Below, piece by piece: positions 59,803 to 64,000 of a DNA stretch of 64,000 bases. The position numbers and the translations under genes were made by a program. The stretch comes from Sparassis latifolia (Eukaryota; Basidiomycota; Agaricomycetes; Polyporales; Sparassidaceae). Positions within the stretch are counted from its first letter, which is position 1. Each line of letters begins with the position of its first letter. The notes under the pieces were generated by a model. It searched no databases. It had not been told where the DNA came from and was given only the letters and a program-made list of their open reading frames with translations. The stretch is taken from NCBI GenBank assembly GCA_018466975.1, contig JAENRS010000017.1, positions 248,001 to 312,000 of the forward strand. Reading direction: 5' to 3'.

Positions 59803-62283
59803 CTACGCAGTAACTATTTCCGTCATATACTCCTCTGTGGGAAAAACTGGACCACCAATAGATGTAAAGTTAAATTCTCTGGCGTCGTCAGTGGGGGATA
59901 GTGTAGGAAGGAAGCGGGACCAAAAATCATCAGTCGGCACAACGCATCTGAGAGCGTTCGACCTTGCGTTCATCCGGAACTCGACCCTGTCTCCCCTCCT
60001 GACGTCCCCTTCGTTTATGCGGTGTAGTAGCCTCTGGGACATCAGCTCGGACGCTAGATTTGCGCCATGCTCGAAGTCAACCCCCCGCTTCATAAGCCAC
60101 TTCTCAGCCTTCACGTTGACGTGGATAGAGACGTCTGTGCAGAGCTGCAGGTCTTGCACTTCCTTCTGGATTATTTCTTTCTTCGCTTCCGGATCCCATA
60201 AGGCGCGCTGTATGCATGACGCATCAGCCCGCGGTATCGTATCCCTTATCACCATACGTACGAATGGAGCAATTGTGAAACGACTGAACCAGTCGAGGAA
60301 AGAGGGAGTAGCTCCATCGAGCTTGGCCTGAATAATCTTCTCAAGTTCGCATCGAATTGTCTCATCGATTTTGCGACGCTTCTCCTCCGGGATCTCACCC
60401 ACTTGGGACTCCAGAAATCGATCTGCCACACCGGTGCTCAGGATCAAAACTGTTTCGCTGGTGGAACATCGTCGATGGATACCGTCCAACGATCGTTTCA
60501 GCGGGAATAGCATGGTGTACAGCTGGAGCATAAAATGCGTACCGAAAATCCACAACTCTATCTTGATCATGAATTTGGCTCTGGTCTAGGATTCGTAGAA
60601 ATACCTCCAAGATCTTGGGCGGGATGTTTTCGATTCTACACGCAGATGTCAGCTATTGGAGCGCCCAGAAGTGTGAACTGTAACGCGCCTCTCTGTGACC
60701 AGGATACAGCAGCGGGGGTTTTGGTTGACAAACTGCAGGAGCTGTTCCCCACCGAAAGAATCATAGTGGAAGTGGCTTTCTCTGCGAGGGTAACAACCAG
60801 TCTGATACGTGGAACATGGCCGTTCAGTCTAATTTACCCAGTAATGATCTTCTGGCGCGATTAAACTGACCGAAAACCACACCTCGTCGCCGAAGTATGA
60901 GGATTTGATCTTCAGGATTTCTATGATGAGGGAGCAATTACCGAAGAGTTCCTGTGCAAGCTGCAAGATGACATCAATAAGCTGAAAGATGACGTCCAAA
61001 TAAGTACTCACTGCTTCAGCGACATCCCTTTGTTGACGACCTGCTGGTCCAGCAAATATTAGTGATGCTATGGGCCTGTTCGTCTTCTTTTTGGCTGTTG
61101 AAACTGTGATTGCATGGGCGACGGCTTCAACAGCCTCAGGTTGCCAAGAAATCTGCACAATTTGGTAAGTGGACCAGGAGTACATACGACTAATGAGACC
61201 AAATACAAACTTTCTGCTGCAGGACATCCTCGAGGGTCATCAAACGAGTCTCGTCTAGTTCCCAGACCGTCCTCCGATTGGGAGTCACATTTTCTCTCTC
61301 GGCAGTAATATCCGGAGCAGAGTCGTAGTTTATCGGATACTTCTCCTGTGATGGCCCTGCTACAACTCGGGGAAGGCTCTGAGTAGGAAGTATACTAATA
61401 AGCCCATCCGATGGCTTTTCGATGACTTGTGCTGCACTGGAATATATAGGATGTCAGCGGCTGGATAGCAGGCGAAAGCGGAAACGAACCTTCCGCCTTC
61501 GCTTGCCTTACGTTTCACTGCTTTACTCGCCCGCCATGGTATCATTACCGGCAGACACCAGCATTCACCAGATGTCTCCCCCGCGTCCTCAGCAGGGCCG
61601 AATGAAAACAATGCTGAACGAGCGAGCCGATTAGGGTACACCCGAGTAAATCCTACAGCAAAGGTGCTTCGCAAGCGGTAATCTTTCCCTGGACACCCAG
61701 AGACCTGTAATTCCTCCGCGAGATTTTGCAGAAATTTGTTGCAAAACCAATAACAGTTGTGCGAGACTGGATCATACGTTGGTGATATGATGCGGATGGG
61801 TTGGTACATCTTGCAGATGTCTGACAGCGAGAGCTCCTTCTCTGGATGGCGGGAGACGGTGAAGAGATGATAATATGGAGACCAGTCAAAATCGGGTCGT
61901 ACACGCTTGATGGTATCGTTTGTTACCCGCTGAAAGCTCCCTGCTGTATGTAGAGGGGTTTGGCCGCTTGGGCGTCGCTCCATGCGCAAATATATATTGT
62001 CCTTTCCAGAACCTGACTTATAATTGCCGTGTGTGATCTCGAACACGAGAAATTCGTGATCTGGATGGGAGTATTGTTAATACCGCTATTTACACCTGAG
62101 GTATACGACAGAAGGAGCCAATCGCTAACCATATCTGCTTTTCTCCTTGTAGTGGTCCACTTGAACGAGTTTGTGTTTACCGCGGCTGGAGTAGAGCTCG
62201 AGATCTCGACAGAAATAGTCCAAAGACAGTCCAGGATCATCGTCCGCATACTCGTGAGACTTGGACAGAATGACTCTCGCCAT
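59803..62283 (-). CDS. Fusion of LRAT/NlpC-like domain with ClpB-like AAA+ module, 685 aa
   Basis: Exons: 62283-62130, 62060-61490, 61436-61211, 61152-61012, 60960-60883, 60828-60689, 60635-60543, 60457-59803 (2,058 nt, no stop). Residues 1 to about 230 hold H53 in DHEFLVFEITHG and N153-C154 in SHNCYWFCNKFLQ. This His-then-Asn-Cys order is that of LRAT/NlpC-P60-type permuted papain folds. A linker follows. From 318 the protein resembles ClpB/Hsp104: PEAVEAVAHAI, NRPIASLIFAGPAG, ILEVFLRILDQSQIHDQDRV, ETVLILSTGV and the C-terminal KAEKWLMKRGVDFEHGANLA..GDRVEFRM. The Walker A place reads GPAGRQQRD, without the GKT lysine, and the Walker B place CILVTE has Thr for Asp. ATP hydrolysis is therefore doubtful. 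The exon 2-3 join (53-nt intron, GCTGAC branch) makes the fusion. The intron at 60636-60688 needs a GC donor. Function unknown. Confidence 0.8.
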
Positions 62284-63037
62284 TCCTGAGCAAGGGGGAG
62301 AAGGGCCTCAGTAATCAGCGCTCAGCAGTCAAGGTCAAGTCAAGGTGTCGTAGCTTTCGGCGACTCATTTCCGGCTGACCTGACGGATTGCCCACGTGCT
62401 GTCAAGAGAAGCTCTGAGATAAAGCTCGTAGACGCAGACGCTTTTGATACGGCAAGGGTGAGCGCATTCCGGCAACGTCGAGTTGTCAGCATAATCCGGG
62501 CGTTGGTCAAGAGTCAGGAAAACCGCTAAAAATATACAATTTTCGGGTGCCCACAAGACAGTACTTGGGATGTACAATGGACATGAATCCGATCAAATTT
62601 ATTGTTGGAATGAGGATTCAGAAAATTTGGGGAGCACAAGTTGAGCAAAGCCATGGCATGCGATCTATCGATCGTAATTATTACGTCAGCACCTCGCAGA
62701 TAGAGCGATCAATGGAAGCTGTGTGCTCTGCAATACTGTATTTGTGAGCTTGACCACACCCATCTCCTCGTGACTTTCGTCATTTCTTGCGGATTGGCCA
62801 ACACGTTTCGGACATTGATTTGCAGGCAGAATTTGTCATATTCGTGAGAGAGGTAGTATTAGGACGCAAAACTTTCGTTCAATGACCATTTTTGGTAAGC
62901 CCGTCAGGCGCTTATCACGATGTGGCAATCCACAGCCTGAGGACCCCTGATGTCAGCTTTGTATTCGACTAGAACAAGCGAGTTCTTTAACGTTTTACTA
63001 CTATCCTTTTATACTGACCCGCTCATATACTCGTCTA
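62284..63037. other. Intergenic
   Basis: Promoter side of the fusion gene. No other gene is recognised. Confidence 0.4.
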
Positions 63038-63439
63038 GTGATTTCTTCGGCATTCCTCGAAGAGTGTATCACCCTAGCCAGGCAGAACAGCCAGGGCCCT
63101 AGCTCCCCCACCGACACGGACTTCTCCGACCTCAGTCTCGATGACGAATATGCCTCGAGCGTCTCTTCTGGCTCCCCTCCCCACGTTATCTCCAAGGTCG
63201 AGGCCACCCTCTACTATGCGGGGATCTCCCGTTCCCCCCCCAAGCTGGTCTACCGCACGTTGAAGGATCCCTTCGTCATGCCCAAGGGACCAGAGGCGTA
63301 TCGTCGCTTGAAGCACCTCTATCCAGTCTACGACCATAAGCTTGGCGACAAGTGGGAGGATGTCCGTCCCAAGGTTCGTGACCTTCTCGACAAGCAGCAG
63401 GTCCGCTTTTCGACACTTCAGGGTACCTCCTATCCCTAG
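63038..63439 (+). CDS. Partial agaricomycete hypothetical protein
   Basis: The open frame (about 133 codons, ending TAG/TAA-side at 63439) is entered from an acceptor-like cgtctag at 63030-63036, so 63038 is not a start; an upstream exon should exist but was not found. Clear stretches are PPKLVYRTLKDPFVMPKGPE, AYRRLKHLYPVYDHKLGDKW and VRPKVRDLLDKQQVRFSTLQ. I recall this pattern from an uncharacterised, highly repeated agaricomycete family that is longer (it normally continues after RDLLD...). Here a stop follows soon after, so it is probably truncated. The N-terminal part is serine/aspartate-rich. Function is unknown. Confidence 0.55.
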   Translation: MISSAFLEECITLARQNSQGPSSPTDTDFSDLSLDDEYASSVSSGSPPHVISKVEATLYYAGISRSPPKLVYRTLKDPFVMPKGPEAYRRLKHLYPVYDHKLGDKWEDVRPKVRDLLDKQQVRFSTLQGTSYP

Positions 63440-63878
63440 CTCTTAGCCTCAATATAATCTACTGTTTGTTGTGGCTAAGAGCCTCCCAGGGGGTGGTCTG
63501 CCCATGGGATTAGTGCATGGCCCACTGGTCCTGTGGGACATCTCACAGCTGAGGAGGTCCTGAAGTGGGAGCTACTTGAGGGTACTATCTGAAAGGGCCC
63601 ATGGGCTCTATATCTTTCCTGTTGTCTAGGTTCTCCCATGGACCTCCCTTGCATTATTACTGGTTAAAGGGTATCAGGGGGGATTCTGGACCTCCTATAG
63701 TCTGGTATTTTTCACTTTCTAGCTTATATCTTATTATACTGTAGGTCTTATGCTACTTGCCCTCTTCTTACTGTGCATTCTAGAACTATATGTGTGCAGC
63801 TGTGAATGCAAATTCAGAATTTCACAGATATATATTTGCATCTAATCATGGTATATAGGTCTCTTCTCACATCTGCAT
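63440..63878. other. AT-rich flank of the truncated gene
   Basis: Contains short runs such as tatatatttgc and nothing that I can read as a gene. Confidence 0.4.
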
Positions 63879-64000
63879 GACTTGTTAGAGTAGGTGTCAT
63901 TGCAGGCCTCCTTGAATGACTTGTTAGAGTAGATGTCATCGCAGGTCTGCTAGAACGACTTGTTGGAGTAGGTGTCATCGCAGGCCTACATGAACGACTT
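63879..64000. repeat. Tandem repeat, 39-bp unit, running off the window
   Basis: Units starting gacttgtt begin at 63879, 63918, 63957 and 63996, each 39 bases apart, with a few substitutions between copies (for example gtaggtgtcattgcagg against gtagatgtcatcgcagg). The array continues past the right edge. Confidence 0.9.

Overview
This is a nuclear fungal window, almost certainly from a mushroom-forming basidiomycete (Agaricomycetes). The genes are split by many short GT-AG introns, mostly 47-85 nt, with CTGAC/CTAAC-like branch sites. Two introns read best with a GC donor. The protein families (seven-helix membrane protein, multi-exon P450, reductive polyketide synthase, several agaricomycete-only hypothetical families) fit the same group. 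No genes could be compared with a database; all gene models were assembled by hand from splice signals and reading frames.

Layout. From 1 to about 10.8 kb is a graveyard: decayed pieces of a chitin synthase with a myosin motor (+), a nearly full-length but shattered DNA polymerase alpha catalytic subunit (-), and a GH31 alpha-glucosidase (+). From 10.8 to 14.1 kb is gene-poor and holds one striking hairpin. From 14 to 27.6 kb is a conserved run of intact genes: cytochrome P450 (+), Ca2+/calmodulin-dependent kinase (-), mitochondrial NADP-isocitrate dehydrogenase (+), phosphatidylserine decarboxylase Psd1 (-) and Mediator subunit Med21 (+). An acyltransferase remnant lies just after the P450.

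From 27.6 to 41 kb the sequence is duplication-rich. It has a 16-bp minisatellite, a divergent pair of unknown paralogs (one frameshifted), two decayed copies of Med21, a near-perfect 1.7-kb palindrome carrying two outward-facing copies of a small Cys/His protein, an APH-type phosphotransferase gene and the remains of a nuclease-like gene. From 41 to 59.5 kb is a candidate metabolite cluster: a reducing polyketide synthase with a reductase release domain (two single-base frameshifts), an MFS carrier, a seven-helix membrane protein and an HxxxD acyltransferase related to the remnant at 17 kb. From 59.8 to 62.3 kb is a 685-residue gene joining an LRAT/NlpC-P60-like Cys/His domain to a ClpB-like AAA+ module with damaged Walker motifs; I regard this as the most unusual gene here. 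The window ends in a fragment of an agaricomycete hypothetical gene and a 39-bp minisatellite.

The housekeeping genes make independent products (citric-acid cycle/NADPH, mitochondrial phosphatidylethanolamine, transcription, calcium signalling). Only the PKS, MFS carrier and acyltransferase form a plausible pathway: chain assembly, reductive release, acylation, export.
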